64,000 bases of DNA from JANQNX01 sp965601665 (GCA_965601665.1 OZ271833.1:1-64000); one strand, 5' to 3'; shown: positions 8,575 to 17,167, counted from the stretch's first letter. Numbers and translations: made by a program. The notes: generated from the letters alone by a model not told the origin.

Positions 8575-9471
8575 TTATGCACTTTGCATAAGAAATTGAT
8601 CATAACGTTTACAAAATTCATCCAGCATTTCAAAGTAAGATAAGGCGCCTGTTTCAAACACAGAAAATTGCCAATTGCTTTTCACTTGTAACGTTTCTTT
8701 CCAGCAGTAGTTCGTGAAGTCTCCTCTTACGCCATGACTCATCCAGATTGGATGGGGCAGTGATTCGTAGATAGTATTAATATCCTGGCTAAACATAAAA
8801 CCCGACAAAAAATAAAAGGGCGCATAGCATGCGCCGGGTTGCTTCGTCGATAGATACGAATATTCGTACATGACTTCGTCGATCTGCTTCGACCCCCAGG
8901 TTTTTTGCAGGAAAAAACGCACGCTGCGACGGGATGTCAACAATGAGAATAGTGTCTCTCCGATGATGGAAAACCTAAGCACGCGCAGGAAGGCAGGCAT
9001 GCCCCTGTTGCTTAAGGGTTCATCCTTGTATGGATATTGTTTATTAAAACCGGTAGGTGCTACGAATGCCAGGCTTTGGTAAGCGTCAGGTGATTCATGC
9101 GCTGCGCGTGCCAGGAATTCACAGGATGTCGAAACAGCGAGTGCATCGAGTGCCTTGCACTCATGATTTGACAGTATTCGGTTACAGATAGCGTGAACTG
9201 CATCAGTCATCAGGCGCGGAGTGTATTCTCGGTCGCTCCTTTCTGAAAAACCATAGCCAGGTAGGTCAATGGCATAAACAGGGCGCGTTTGACGATAGTG
9301 CTCGTACAACGGCCTTATCTCATGCGCACCGGCAGCAGCATTAATAGTATGTATAAGTAATAGAGGCGTTGTATTCGCCGGGTTGTCGGGTGCGTCTGTG
9401 TAGTAACTAATGACGCCAGCGTCGGAGTCGAACGTCTCCCGTTTGCCCGGTAAAGCATGTTCAAGTGTCAT
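8575..9471 (-). CDS. Alpha/beta-hydrolase-fold protein paired with the vinyl-reductase-like gene
   Basis: About 298 aa with the hydrolase core: LLLIHTINAAAG (oxyanion-loop region), YAIDLPGYGFSER, and a nucleophile-elbow segment ALAVSTSCEF in which both glycines of GxSxG are replaced. Near the C-terminus the usual GH…E catalytic-His segment reads TGALSYFE, so no catalytic His is evident. It may be a divergent or non-hydrolytic member. ATG 9471 is chosen because it follows the upstream gene's stop by 4 bp; a longer start at 9525 would overlap that gene by 50 bp. The tight coupling implies a shared pathway with the BciA-like reductase. Confidence 0.75.
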   Translation of the reverse strand: MTLEHALPGKRETFDSDAGVISYYTDAPDNPANTTPLLLIHTINAAAGAHEIRPLYEHYRQTRPVYAIDLPGYGFSERSDREYTPRLMTDAVHAICNRILSNHECKALDALAVSTSCEFLARAAHESPDAYQSLAFVAPTGFNKQYPYKDEPLSNRGMPAFLRVLRFSIIGETLFSLLTSRRSVRFFLQKTWGSKQIDEVMYEYSYLSTKQPGACYAPFYFLSGFMFSQDINTIYESLPHPIWMSHGVRGDFTNYCWKETLQVKSNWQFSVFETGALSYFEMLDEFCKRYDQFLMQSA

Positions 9472-9475
9472 GGTA

Positions 9476-10498
9476 TTATGAAAACATGGCGTGGTCGCCA
9501 AGTTCCTGTCCGCTGTTACCTTCATCGATAACTCGCCTGTAGAAATCTTTCAACGTATCATTCCCATGGGAAGGGGTCATGTCAGCATCATAACTGTTGG
9601 TTTCAGGATCCAGTAAGAGCATTGATTCTGTCGCGTAGTATTGACCGATTCGGGCAAATTCAATTTTGTCCCTGATCCTGGGTATAAGCCATGACACGGG
9701 TGTTAATAAGGCAATGACTAACGTGAAAAGTTGCACCGGCACATGCCGGTAGCGAGGTGTTCGCTGACACAACTCAAACAGGAGTTGACCCTGTTCCAGC
9801 GGCGTAACGGCCGGGCCAGGCCCGCCAACAGGTAGTACTTGCCTGTGCTTGTTACTATCTTCCAGACAATCTGCGATGAAGCTTGCCAGATCAGGTTCAC
9901 TAATAGGTTTGCAGGAAGTGAGCTTGCCATCACCAAACACGATGAACGGTTTACCTTTCTTTACGGCCGCTACCTGCCCAGCGAGTGACTTAAAAAACGC
10001 GGTGGGACGCACAATGGAATAATTGATTCCCGAATCAACCAGTTCCTGTTCAAACCCAAGCTTGGCAAGTTGAAAGGCCAAGCGTGGTTTTTGTACGCAG
10101 ATTGCAGATAGCAGGATGAACTGTGATATGCCACTTTGTTTAGCTGCAGCCAGTAATAAACTGTTTGCATGATAATCTATGCGGTTTGCATCAGCGCTAG
10201 TACCGGTTCGTGAAGCAAGACAGGAGATAACCGCGTCAAAACCTTCATCGCAAAAACCCTGTTCAATAATCGATGACAGCTCACATACATTACCAAACCG
10301 GACTTCAGAACCTTGCAGTTTTTCACGGGTCTGTTGCGGACCGCTCTTGCCGTTGATACCAGAGTGTTCGCGCGCAAAACTGACTACGTCGTAACCACGC
10401 TCAACCAGTTCCCTGACGACATGCCTGCCAATATAGCCGGTTGCCCCGGCTACGAATATTCGCTTTAACGGACGCTGGTTGTCTTTATGGATTGGCAT
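9476..10498 (-). CDS. Divinyl (proto)chlorophyllide 8-vinyl-reductase-like NAD(P)H oxidoreductase (BciA/DVR type)
   Basis: An atypical short-chain dehydrogenase of about 340 aa. It begins with the Rossmann motif VAGATGYIG followed by the ARE.SGI segment, then CVQKP and FQLAKLGFE, SIVRPTAFFKSL, FGDGKLTSCKPISE, GGPGPAVTPLEQG and a C-terminal ESMLLLDPE…YDA block. These are the successive signatures of BciA/DVR enzymes, which reduce the 8-vinyl group of chlorophyll precursors. No photosynthesis genes are visible, so the real substrate is uncertain (another tetrapyrrole is possible; hemN lies 3 kb away). ATG 10498 is preferred over an upstream TTG at 10540. Family assignment strong, function in this host inferred. 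Confidence 0.8.
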   Translation of the reverse strand: MPIHKDNQRPLKRIFVAGATGYIGRHVVRELVERGYDVVSFAREHSGINGKSGPQQTREKLQGSEVRFGNVCELSSIIEQGFCDEGFDAVISCLASRTGTSADANRIDYHANSLLLAAAKQSGISQFILLSAICVQKPRLAFQLAKLGFEQELVDSGINYSIVRPTAFFKSLAGQVAAVKKGKPFIVFGDGKLTSCKPISEPDLASFIADCLEDSNKHRQVLPVGGPGPAVTPLEQGQLLFELCQRTPRYRHVPVQLFTLVIALLTPVSWLIPRIRDKIEFARIGQYYATESMLLLDPETNSYDADMTPSHGNDTLKDFYRRVIDEGNSGQELGDHAMFS

Positions 10499-10662
10499 AA
10501 TACTGCGTAATGTTATCGACAGAGTTGTAATAAAATACAAGTGCTAGTGTATTACTTCCTGCCCGTTACAAACAGGGGGCGACGATGCACTATTTCCGTT
10601 CTATACTGATACTGAATACACAGTAATGATGTGGTCACAGAGGTTCAACATAAACATATCGG

Positions 10663-11091
10663 ATGATGAAGGGATTGGTATACATTAGCAGGGCTACAAC
10701 CCCTTTTTCGGCTGAAGAGCTGAAGGCATTGGCGAAGCAGGCAGCTGCGAGAAATAGAAAGCATCATATTACCGGTTATCTTTCTTACGATAGTGAAGAC
10801 AGATTTATTCAGTATATTGAGGGCGAAGAAGAAGAGGTACAGCAACTGTTTGATCTTGTCTTCCGTGATAACCGCCATCGTATCACGCATTATCTTCGCC
10901 ACGATATTGAGACAAGGAAATTTTCCAGCTGGAACATGCACTTGATCATAGACAATGAGTTCAAGGATATTCATGATCTGATGATGAATCATTTATTTCA
11001 CATAACTTCTGCGCCGAGTATGGTCAACTTCAAGAACAGGCTTATCTGGAACACGGTTGATGCACTTGCCGAGGCCAGTGCCGTTCAATAA
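10663..11091 (+). CDS. BLUF-domain blue-light photoreceptor
   Basis: The 142-aa protein is a single BLUF domain with a short C-terminal extension. The flavin-pocket residues are present: Tyr7 in LVYIS, Asn31 in ARN, Gln50 in FIQYIEG, and Trp90/Met92 in SWNM. Their spacing matches AppA (Y21, N45, Q63, W104, M106). It should bind FAD and switch hydrogen bonding on blue-light excitation. No output domain is fused, so it must act through a partner. It is transcribed divergently from the BciA-like/hydrolase pair across a 164-bp gap, which makes that pair one possible target (inference). Confidence 0.92.
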   Translation: MMKGLVYISRATTPFSAEELKALAKQAAARNRKHHITGYLSYDSEDRFIQYIEGEEEEVQQLFDLVFRDNRHRITHYLRHDIETRKFSSWNMHLIIDNEFKDIHDLMMNHLFHITSAPSMVNFKNRLIWNTVDALAEASAVQ

Positions 11092-11147
11092 TTACCGGTA
11101 CCGGCAAGCACTGTATATCAGACCTACGTAGCAAATGGCATTTAACG

Positions 11148-13310
11148 ATGAGTGAATGCTGCCATCACAAGCATCAAGCTGAATCCGAACCGGTAGTCAC
11201 TACTACCGGGTTTCTTTATATCTGTCCGATGTGCCCGGGCGTGGGCAGTATGAAGCCAGACAGTTGTCAAAAATGTGGCATGGCGCTTGAGCCCGCAGAG
11301 CCCTGGCTGGAACAGGACACGACAGAGTTAAGCGATATGTGGACCCGCTTGCTTGTGTGTTTGTTGTTGACCTTACCGGTTTTTATTAGCGCCATGTTTC
11401 CCCAGGTTTTGCAGGGAATATTTGAAGACAAGGCGAGGCAATGGCTTGAATTGGCCTTATCAATACCGGTGGTATTGTGGGGCGCATGGCCGTTTTTCAG
11501 GAAGGCATGGCTTTCCATAGTTTCGCGTCAACTGAATATGTTTACGCTCATTGGCCTCGGTGTCGGCGTGGCCTTTTTGTACAGCACAGCAGCGGTAATC
11601 ATTCCTGACTCATTTCCAGCCACGGTGAAAAACGATGCTGGCCTGGTCATGGTGTACTTTGAAGCGGCAACCGTCATTACCTGCCTGGTCTTGCTTGGAC
11701 AGGTACTTGAGTTACGTGCACGAGGTAAAACAAGTTCGGCAATACGGCAGTTACTGGCGCTGTCGCCACAGAGCGCGAACCTGCTTCACGAAGATGGTAG
11801 CGAGGAAACCATTGCCGTCTCTGCAGTTAAGGTTGCTGACAGGCTTCGCATTCGTCCCGGTGAAAAGATACCGGTAGATGGGGTCGTAGTTGAAGGCAGT
11901 AGCCATGTGGATGAATCCATGCTGAGCGGCGAACCGATGGCAATCGCGAAGCAACCGGGTGACAGGTTAATCGGCGCCACTATTAATGGTAGTGGCAGCC
12001 TGATCATGGAAGTAACCAGCATAGGTAAAGACACCTTGTTGGCGCAAATCGTGAAACTGGTAGCCGAGGCACAGCGTTCTCGTGCGCCTGTGCAGAAACT
12101 GGTTGATACAGTGGCAGCTTATTTTGTTCCTGCTGTTATTGTTGTGGCAGTGATAACGTTTTTTACCTGGTATCTTATTGGCCCGGAACCAGGACTGGCG
12201 TTTGCCGTTGTTAATGCTGTGGCCGTACTGATCATTGCCTGCCCCTGCGCGCTGGGACTGGCAACACCCATGTCTATCACGGTGGGGACAGGTCGTGGTG
12301 CAGAGATGGGTGTATTGATTCGTAATGGCGAAACGCTTGAGGCAATGGAAAAGATCGACACCGTGGTCGTGGATAAAACCGGTACGTTGACCGAGGGCAA
12401 ACCAGCATTGGTGAAAATACAAGTAGCAAGCGAGTTTTCAGAAGACGCCGTATTGCAACGACTCGCAAGCCTGGAAATGATAAGCGAACATCCGCTTGCC
12501 GCTGCAATCGTATCTCATGCAAAACAGAAGGGACTAACGCTGTCGAGCTGTACTGAATTTGAGGCGCAGGCAGGGATTGGTATAAAGGGAAAGGTAGATG
12601 GTCACCTCGTTGCAGCAGGAAACGAACAAATGCTTGAAAGGTGTCGTATTGAGCAAAACAGGCTGACCAGGGATGCAGCGCAACTTCGCGAACTTGGGCA
12701 AACCGTCGTGTATATACTTATTGACTCTTGCCTGGCTGGTCTCGTAAGCGTGACCGATCCGGTTAAACACTCAACACCTGCAGCAATTGAGCAACTACGT
12801 GCATCCGGAATAGATGTCGTCATGCTGACTGGTGATAATCACATAACGGCCCGTGCAGTAGCAAAGCAGCTGGATATTAAACATGTTTATGCCGACGTAT
12901 TACCCACTGCCAAGGCAGACGTTATAAGGGACCTTCAGAATCAGGGACGCGTGGTGGCCATGGCGGGCGACGGCATCAATGATGCGCCGGCATTGGCCAA
13001 GGCACAGGTTGGCATTGCCATGGGAACGGGTACCGATGTGGCGATAGAAAGTGCCGGTGTAACGCTGGTGAAAGGTGATTTGCTAGGTATCGTCAGGGCA
13101 CAACACCTGAGCCGCGAGACCATGCGTAATATCAGGCAAAACCTGTTTTTTGCCTTTATCTATAATGCGATTGGTGTACCGGTTGCGGCAGGTGCCCTGT
13201 ATCCATTGCTGGGTATCGTACTGTCGCCAATGCTCGCGGCATTGGCAATGAGCCTGAGTTCTATATCGGTAATCACCAACGCGCTGCGTTTGAAGACGGT
13301 GGCACTGTAG
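11148..13310 (+). CDS. copA: Copper-translocating P1B-type ATPase, CopA-like
   Basis: The 720-aa ATPase starts with a His/Cys-rich tail (ECCHHKH) and a heavy-metal-binding finger (YICPMCPG … CQKCGMAL, about 27-48) in place of a classical HMA domain. It then carries the full P1B set: TGES-equivalent LSGEPM, transmembrane CPC at 365-367, phosphorylated Asp409 in DKTGTLTEG, the HP motif in SEHPLA and GDGINDAPAL. This is the Cu(I)-export IB-1 type, similar in layout to Legionella CopA. It is distinct from the CcoI ATPase at 50373, which supplies the oxidase. Confidence 0.93.
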   Translation: MSECCHHKHQAESEPVVTTTGFLYICPMCPGVGSMKPDSCQKCGMALEPAEPWLEQDTTELSDMWTRLLVCLLLTLPVFISAMFPQVLQGIFEDKARQWLELALSIPVVLWGAWPFFRKAWLSIVSRQLNMFTLIGLGVGVAFLYSTAAVIIPDSFPATVKNDAGLVMVYFEAATVITCLVLLGQVLELRARGKTSSAIRQLLALSPQSANLLHEDGSEETIAVSAVKVADRLRIRPGEKIPVDGVVVEGSSHVDESMLSGEPMAIAKQPGDRLIGATINGSGSLIMEVTSIGKDTLLAQIVKLVAEAQRSRAPVQKLVDTVAAYFVPAVIVVAVITFFTWYLIGPEPGLAFAVVNAVAVLIIACPCALGLATPMSITVGTGRGAEMGVLIRNGETLEAMEKIDTVVVDKTGTLTEGKPALVKIQVASEFSEDAVLQRLASLEMISEHPLAAAIVSHAKQKGLTLSSCTEFEAQAGIGIKGKVDGHLVAAGNEQMLERCRIEQNRLTRDAAQLRELGQTVVYILIDSCLAGLVSVTDPVKHSTPAAIEQLRASGIDVVMLTGDNHITARAVAKQLDIKHVYADVLPTAKADVIRDLQNQGRVVAMAGDGINDAPALAKAQVGIAMGTGTDVAIESAGVTLVKGDLLGIVRAQHLSRETMRNIRQNLFFAFIYNAIGVPVAAGALYPLLGIVLSPMLAALAMSLSSISVITNALRLKTVAL

Positions 13311-13321
13311 GCCACCGGGCG

Positions 13322-14698
13322 CTAAATCATTTTAGAGAAACGTTTCGAAGGTTTGTCCTTACTCATATATTGGTCAAACACAGCGCATATATTGCGAATA
13401 AAGAAGCGACCTGCTGCCATAATCCGAATTTTTTCATGATCAATGGTGAGCAAATTATCTTCTACCATAGGCGTAAGCCGCTCCAGCTCTCCTGCAAAGT
13501 ATTCACGGAAGTCAATTCTGTAGAGCTTCTCTATCTCTGAGAAATAAACATTGAAATGACAGATTAATTGCGAAATCACATCACGTCGCAACTCATCATC
13601 AAAGCTGAGTTGGTAGCCACGAAAAACCGGGATCTGTCCTTTCTCAATGGCGGCATGGTAGTCTTCCAGCGTGCGGTAATTCTGTGAGTAGCTGTTACCG
13701 ATCTTGCTGATAGAAGTAACGCCCAGGCCTACGACGTCACAGTTTGCGTTGGTCGAATAGCCCTGGAAATTGCGATACAGGTGACCCTCGCGCTGTGCCA
13801 CGGCCAATTCATCATCGGGTTTGGCAAAATGGTCCATACCGATATAGACGTAACCGGCGTCGGTGAGTGCGCGTATAGCCCGTTCAAGTATTTCCAGTTT
13901 GATATCAGCCGTAGGCAGTTCAGCCTCGTTGATTTGTTTTTGTACCTTGAAGATATGTGGTAAGTGGGCGTAATTGTAAATCGCAATACGCTCCGGTGAG
14001 AGCGTAATGACCTTTTCAATAGTATCGGTGAATGTGGCGACTGTTTGTTTAGGCAAGCCATAAATCAGATCAATATTGACAGAATGAAAACCAAACTCGC
14101 GGGCATCGTTGAACGCCGACAGGGTTTCCTCGTATGACTGGTTACGGTTAACGGCCGACTGCACTGCTGGATTAAAATCCTGCACACCAAGGCTCAATCG
14201 ATTAAAGCCAAGGTTTCTTAACAGGGAGAGCGTTTTTGTGTCGACCTGGCGTGGATCAATCTCTATTGAATATTCACCTGTATCGTCTTCGAGGAATCTG
14301 AAATGCTTCTTTAGTTTCAACATCAAGCTCAGTATCTGCTCGTAGCTGATAAATGTTGGCGTACCGCCACCCCAGTGTAATTGCTTCACCACGCGGTCGC
14401 CGTCGAACAGCCTGGCCTGCATCTCTATTTCACGGAACAGGTCCTGCAAATAGGGGCGGGCGCGCTCACGGTTTGCGGTAATAATCTTGTTACAGGCACA
14501 GTAGTAACAAACGGTATTACAGAACGGCAGGTGAACGTATAGCGAAAGCGGCTTGGGTACAAGTTCCTCGTTGGTGCTTTCCGTCAGTTGCTGGTACTGG
14601 TCCATACCAAACTTTTCGTTGAATTCGAGCGCAGACGGGTAAGACGTGTAGCGTGGTCCGGATAAATCGTAGCGACCAATCAATTCCTTGTTAAACAT
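13322..14698 (-). CDS. hemN: Oxygen-independent coproporphyrinogen III oxidase (radical SAM)
   Basis: A 458-aa HemN with the radical-SAM cluster motif C60-xxx-C64-xx-C67 followed by Cys69 (NTVCYYCAC), the HWGGGTPTF segment, EIDPRQ and the C-terminal HemN domain. It converts coproporphyrinogen III to protoporphyrinogen IX without O2, using S-adenosylmethionine. A perfect FNR box lies 62 bp upstream of its ATG, so induction at low oxygen is expected. Length is normal for the family. Confidence 0.96.
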   Translation of the reverse strand: MFNKELIGRYDLSGPRYTSYPSALEFNEKFGMDQYQQLTESTNEELVPKPLSLYVHLPFCNTVCYYCACNKIITANRERARPYLQDLFREIEMQARLFDGDRVVKQLHWGGGTPTFISYEQILSLMLKLKKHFRFLEDDTGEYSIEIDPRQVDTKTLSLLRNLGFNRLSLGVQDFNPAVQSAVNRNQSYEETLSAFNDAREFGFHSVNIDLIYGLPKQTVATFTDTIEKVITLSPERIAIYNYAHLPHIFKVQKQINEAELPTADIKLEILERAIRALTDAGYVYIGMDHFAKPDDELAVAQREGHLYRNFQGYSTNANCDVVGLGVTSISKIGNSYSQNYRTLEDYHAAIEKGQIPVFRGYQLSFDDELRRDVISQLICHFNVYFSEIEKLYRIDFREYFAGELERLTPMVEDNLLTIDHEKIRIMAAGRFFIRNICAVFDQYMSKDKPSKRFSKMI

Positions 14699-14759
14699 AG
14701 ATCTCTTTACCTAAATCAAGGGTAGGATGAAAGTCTAGACAAGATTCAGCTTTGGCAGC

Positions 14760-14773
14760 TTGATTCAGATCAA
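14760..14773 (-). promoter_or_regulatory. FNR/Anr box upstream of hemN
   Basis: TTGATTCAGATCAA matches the TTGAT-N4-ATCAA consensus exactly. It lies 62 bp upstream of the hemN start codon, and an Fnr gene with all ligand cysteines is at 48665. Confidence 0.85.
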
Positions 14774-14865
14774 GTATTTGCCGCTCTGGATGCTTTTCAG
14801 AGGCATTTTCGCCGGCTTCTATTGTGCTAGAATAGGGCGTAACTTCACCGGGTTACACACTGTGT

Positions 14866-14953
14866 CTGTAGCTCAACTGGATGACGTGCAGGATGCACGA
14901 ATATCGCGAAGGCAGGACGCCGGGAGCGATGAGAGTATGCAGCGCGAAGCGCT
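14866..14953 (+). repeat. 5' relic of tRNA-Arg interrupted by a hairpin block
   Basis: Positions 14866-14882 repeat 17 nt of the nearby tRNA-Arg (acceptor end to D-arm, CTGTAGCTCAACTGGAT), then break off in the D-arm. What follows is a string of hairpins: GTGCA-gga-TGCAC (14886-14898); a nested ATCGC…GCGAT stem around GGC-aggac-GCC (14903-14930); and AGCGC-gaa-GCGCT (14941-14953). The same nested ATCGC/GCGAT fold recurs at 60764-60793. It looks like a broken duplicate of the tRNA start carrying a repeat element. Confidence 0.65.
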
Positions 14954-14965
14954 GATAAATTCTTG

Positions 14966-14971
14966 TATAAT
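14966..14971 (+). promoter_or_regulatory. Likely -10 box of the tRNA-Arg gene
   Basis: A perfect TATAAT lies 25 bp before the first base of the tRNA. No good -35 is seen; the AGCGC hairpin occupies that place. Confidence 0.45.
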
Positions 14972-14995
14972 GGCAGTAATGAAAACCTCTATCGT

Positions 14996-15072
14996 GCGCC
15001 TGTAGCTCAACTGGATAGAGTATCGGGCTTCGAACCCGAGGGTTGGGGGTTCGAGTCCCTCCGGGCGCGCCA
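14996..15072 (+). tRNA. tRNA-Arg (anticodon UCG)
   Basis: A complete 77-nt cloverleaf: acceptor stem GCGCCTG/CGGGCGC with one G-U pair, anticodon stem TCGGG/CCCGA with loop CTTCGAA (anticodon TCG, reading CGA), T-loop TTCGAGT, discriminator G and encoded CCA at 15070-15072. The 3' half from the anticodon loop onward is repeated at 16220, 18487 and 19421, marking it as the integration target of the cassettes downstream. Confidence 0.96.
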
Positions 15073-15237
15073 TCCATAAAACAAGCCACCGTCAGGTGGT
15101 TTTTTTTATGGATTAGTATTGGTGGGACGAGAACGAAGTTCGACAAATCGGCAGGACAGCCGATTTGGGCAGACGCAGTCTGCACGAAGTGCGAGCTACA
15201 CGGATGTAGCGAGTCAATCCCTCCGGGCGCGCCAATC
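15028..15237 (+). repeat. Copy 1 of the 210-bp tRNA-Arg attachment repeat
   Basis: This runs from the anticodon loop of tRNA-Arg through its terminator and a second, interrupted tRNA 3' end (GTTCGA … CTCCGGGCGCGCCA). It is identical by eye, over 210 bp, to 16220-16429. Inside 15144-15210 lie four consecutive hairpins: CAAATCGGC/GCCGATTTG (loop AGGACA), GCAGAC/GTCTGC, GCAC/GTGC and GCTACA/TGTAGC (loop CGGA). Confidence 0.95.
15086..15107 (+). terminator. Intrinsic terminator of tRNA-Arg
   Basis: CCACC-gtca-GGTGG followed by eight T. The flanks (ATCCATAAAA … TTTTATGGAT) extend the inverted repeat, so it may also work on the other strand. The same hairpin is copied at 16278-16299. Confidence 0.85.
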
Positions 15238-15282
15238 GATTAATCAATCGACACTGACCCTATTGATTATCACAGTAAATTC

Positions 15283-15966
15283 TTACGTAAATCTATACCG
15301 AGAGATGAGACTAAGTAGTGCGGAGAAAAAAAATATTAAAGATGATGGCAAAGGAACGGGTGATACTTCTATACGCATTGCTAATTCAGTAGCTAGCCCA
15401 GAATTGATAGTCCATTCTTCGCCAACAAACCTTTGAGCTATATACTCATCACCACAAGTAGTACCACAGCTATAAGCTCTAAAGTCTTCTTGAGCAATAC
15501 GCCAACTACTAAAACCATCGATGGTTTTATTTTCAGCGATGATCCAATATTTTTCGTTTTCATTTAGTAGTGTCGTGTTTGTCCAATGAAATTCGTACAA
15601 GGGCCAAGGGAATATTTGTTCTATTGTTGTTGGAGAAGAAATTTCTAAAATCGAACCTGGACTATTGTTATTATCATTCCATATCGACAGCTCAATTTCA
15701 CTTTCATTTAAAAAACTACTCTCTGTGAAAGGCGCAATGATCTTGTCTAAATAGCCAGAAGCGGTTGGTATAAATTGCATGCCTGCTTGAAATGGAGATG
15801 CATTTTCGCGAAACCACTCTGTGCCAGGGCCTGCAACAGCAAAGCCTCCGCGTACAGGGTTCGGAATAGTTGTCATAGTATTATCAAACACTACCAAAGC
15901 TGCATCTGCTTTGGACGAAAAAAGCAATAAGATTAAAAGAAACTTAAAGCTGTCTTTCGCTTTCAT
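15283..15966 (-). CDS. PEP-CTERM-like exported protein (choice-of-anchor type), cassette 1 cargo
   Basis: A 227-aa protein with an N-terminal signal (…LLILLLFSSKADA) and a C-terminal sorting tail: PVPLPSS, then a hydrophobic helix (LIFFFSALLSLI) and RYR. This is the layout of exosortase-processed PEP-CTERM proteins. The middle (VVFDNTM…, GMQFIPTASGYLDKI, SIWNDNNNSPGS, YWIIAEN) fits the choice-of-anchor beta-sandwich group. Exosortase itself is not in the window. It is the only gene in the first cassette; its stop lies about 45 bp from the end of repeat copy 1. Confidence 0.8.
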   Translation of the reverse strand: MKAKDSFKFLLILLLFSSKADAALVVFDNTMTTIPNPVRGGFAVAGPGTEWFRENASPFQAGMQFIPTASGYLDKIIAPFTESSFLNESEIELSIWNDNNNSPGSILEISSPTTIEQIFPWPLYEFHWTNTTLLNENEKYWIIAENKTIDGFSSWRIAQEDFRAYSCGTTCGDEYIAQRFVGEEWTINSGLATELAMRIEVSPVPLPSSLIFFFSALLSLISRYRFT

Positions 15967-16219
15967 GACTTGAGCATTAATCTCATATAGATATAAAAGA
16001 TAAGCATAATCTAGCTGCGTGTCATAATTGTTACAAACTGAATTTTAATAACGCTAGAGTCGATGATTTCATGCTTATACTATTATCCGCTTCTGGCCGA
16101 TTTTTGACAAAAACTATGCAGCTAGATTGTGACTTATTTAGGCTTACTGTAGCTTTTCTTATAATATTGCGAGCGTTGCAAGTAGTTGAAAGTAATAAGA
16201 TTGACTAATATTAGTTCCC

Positions 16220-16429
16220 CTTCGAACCCGAGGGTTGGGGGTTCGAGTCCCTCCGGGCGCGCCATCCATAAAACAAGCCACCGTCAGGTGGTTTTTTTTA
16301 TGGATTAGTATTGGTGGGACGAGAACGAAGTTCGACAAATCGGCAGGACAGCCGATTTGGGCAGACGCAGTCTGCACGAAGTGCGAGCTACACGGATGTA
16401 GCGAGTCAATCCCTCCGGGCGCGCCAATC
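16220..16429 (+). repeat. Copy 2 of the 210-bp tRNA-Arg attachment repeat
   Basis: Identical by eye to 15028-15237, but it lacks the tRNA 5' half and so encodes no tRNA. It includes the duplicated terminator and the four-hairpin insert inside a second tRNA 3' end. It is preceded at 16169-16205 by the shared terminal motif. Confidence 0.95.
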
Positions 16430-16603
16430 ATACCAAAAGTTTAATGTAGTCTTATCCACTTATCGTCAATGACATGGTGGTTTGGCTGAGTTTCGTCCCG
16501 TGTTACTAGCACGGGGCATCTTGGTGCTCTCAATCGCTCGTATCCTCGCTCTGAATCGCACTAGATGCATACGAGAAATAAACATAAAAAACAGTATTAT
16601 TGA

Positions 16604-17167
16604 TTAAGGCTTTACAATTAAATGACAAAATAATGAAACTCCATCATATATTCTTTCAACTACTATTTGTTTAGATAAGGCAGATTGATCTGGTATTAAT
16701 GAATCTGGATCATAAATAAAGAAAATCAGATTTCTACATGTAGGGTTATGCCTATAAGTTTCAATATCATCATGAAGTTCTTTTGTTATATTTTTTCCAT
16801 GGGAAGCATCTCTTATATATTTTACTTCAATAATAGTTTTTGCAGATGGGCTAATGAAATCTTTTATGGTGAATCTATTTGCAACTTTATCGGTAGGATT
16901 TTCTGGTGTTAGATCAAGTACCCAAGGCCTGAGCATTATATACAAAGCGTCTTGCACTGCTGCTTCAGAATCAAGTGTAAGTACTGTTTTTGTACTCCTG
17001 CGAGTATTCAAATACCGTACAACTTCTTGAAATTGTTCAAGCGCTGCAATAATTTGTGAAGTCTTTACAGTTCCAGCTTCTTCAGCATTGGGTTCAGATG
17101 AATGCTTTTTTGACAGTGTTGAAACAGCATTAGCTAATGCTGGTAAAGTTGATATATCAATCATCAT
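16604..17167 (-). CDS. Predicted PD-(D/E)XK nuclease of the DpnII/MboI-like group, cassette 2 cargo
   Basis: The C-terminal half shows AVQDALYIMLRPW, IKDFISPSAK, IIEVKYIRD and LHDDIETYRHNPTCRNLIFFIYDPD. That is the order found in the REase_DpnII-MboI family, with D…ExK as the expected metal site (KDF then EVK). The N-terminal ~75 residues look like a helical docking region. The ATG at 17167 (MMID) is preferred because it overlaps the stop of the upstream DUF5343 gene, implying coupled translation; a start at 17191 would overlap by 35 bp. Likely a nuclease effector, possibly anti-phage. Confidence 0.72.
   Translation of the reverse strand: MMIDISTLPALANAVSTLSKKHSSEPNAEEAGTVKTSQIIAALEQFQEVVRYLNTRRSTKTVLTLDSEAAVQDALYIMLRPWVLDLTPENPTDKVANRFTIKDFISPSAKTIIEVKYIRDASHGKNITKELHDDIETYRHNPTCRNLIFFIYDPDSLIPDQSALSKQIVVERIYDGVSLFCHLIVKP

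Noticed and set aside
8575..11091. Part of a photosynthesis gene cluster
   Set aside because: Only the vinyl-reductase-like gene points that way. No bch, puf, puh or crt genes are present within the window.
14853..15436. Several open frames on both strands across the tRNA-Arg region, repeated at 16159-16444
   Set aside because: They read through the tRNA, its terminator and the hairpin repeat. Their similarity to each other is due to the 210-bp repeat, not to conserved protein.
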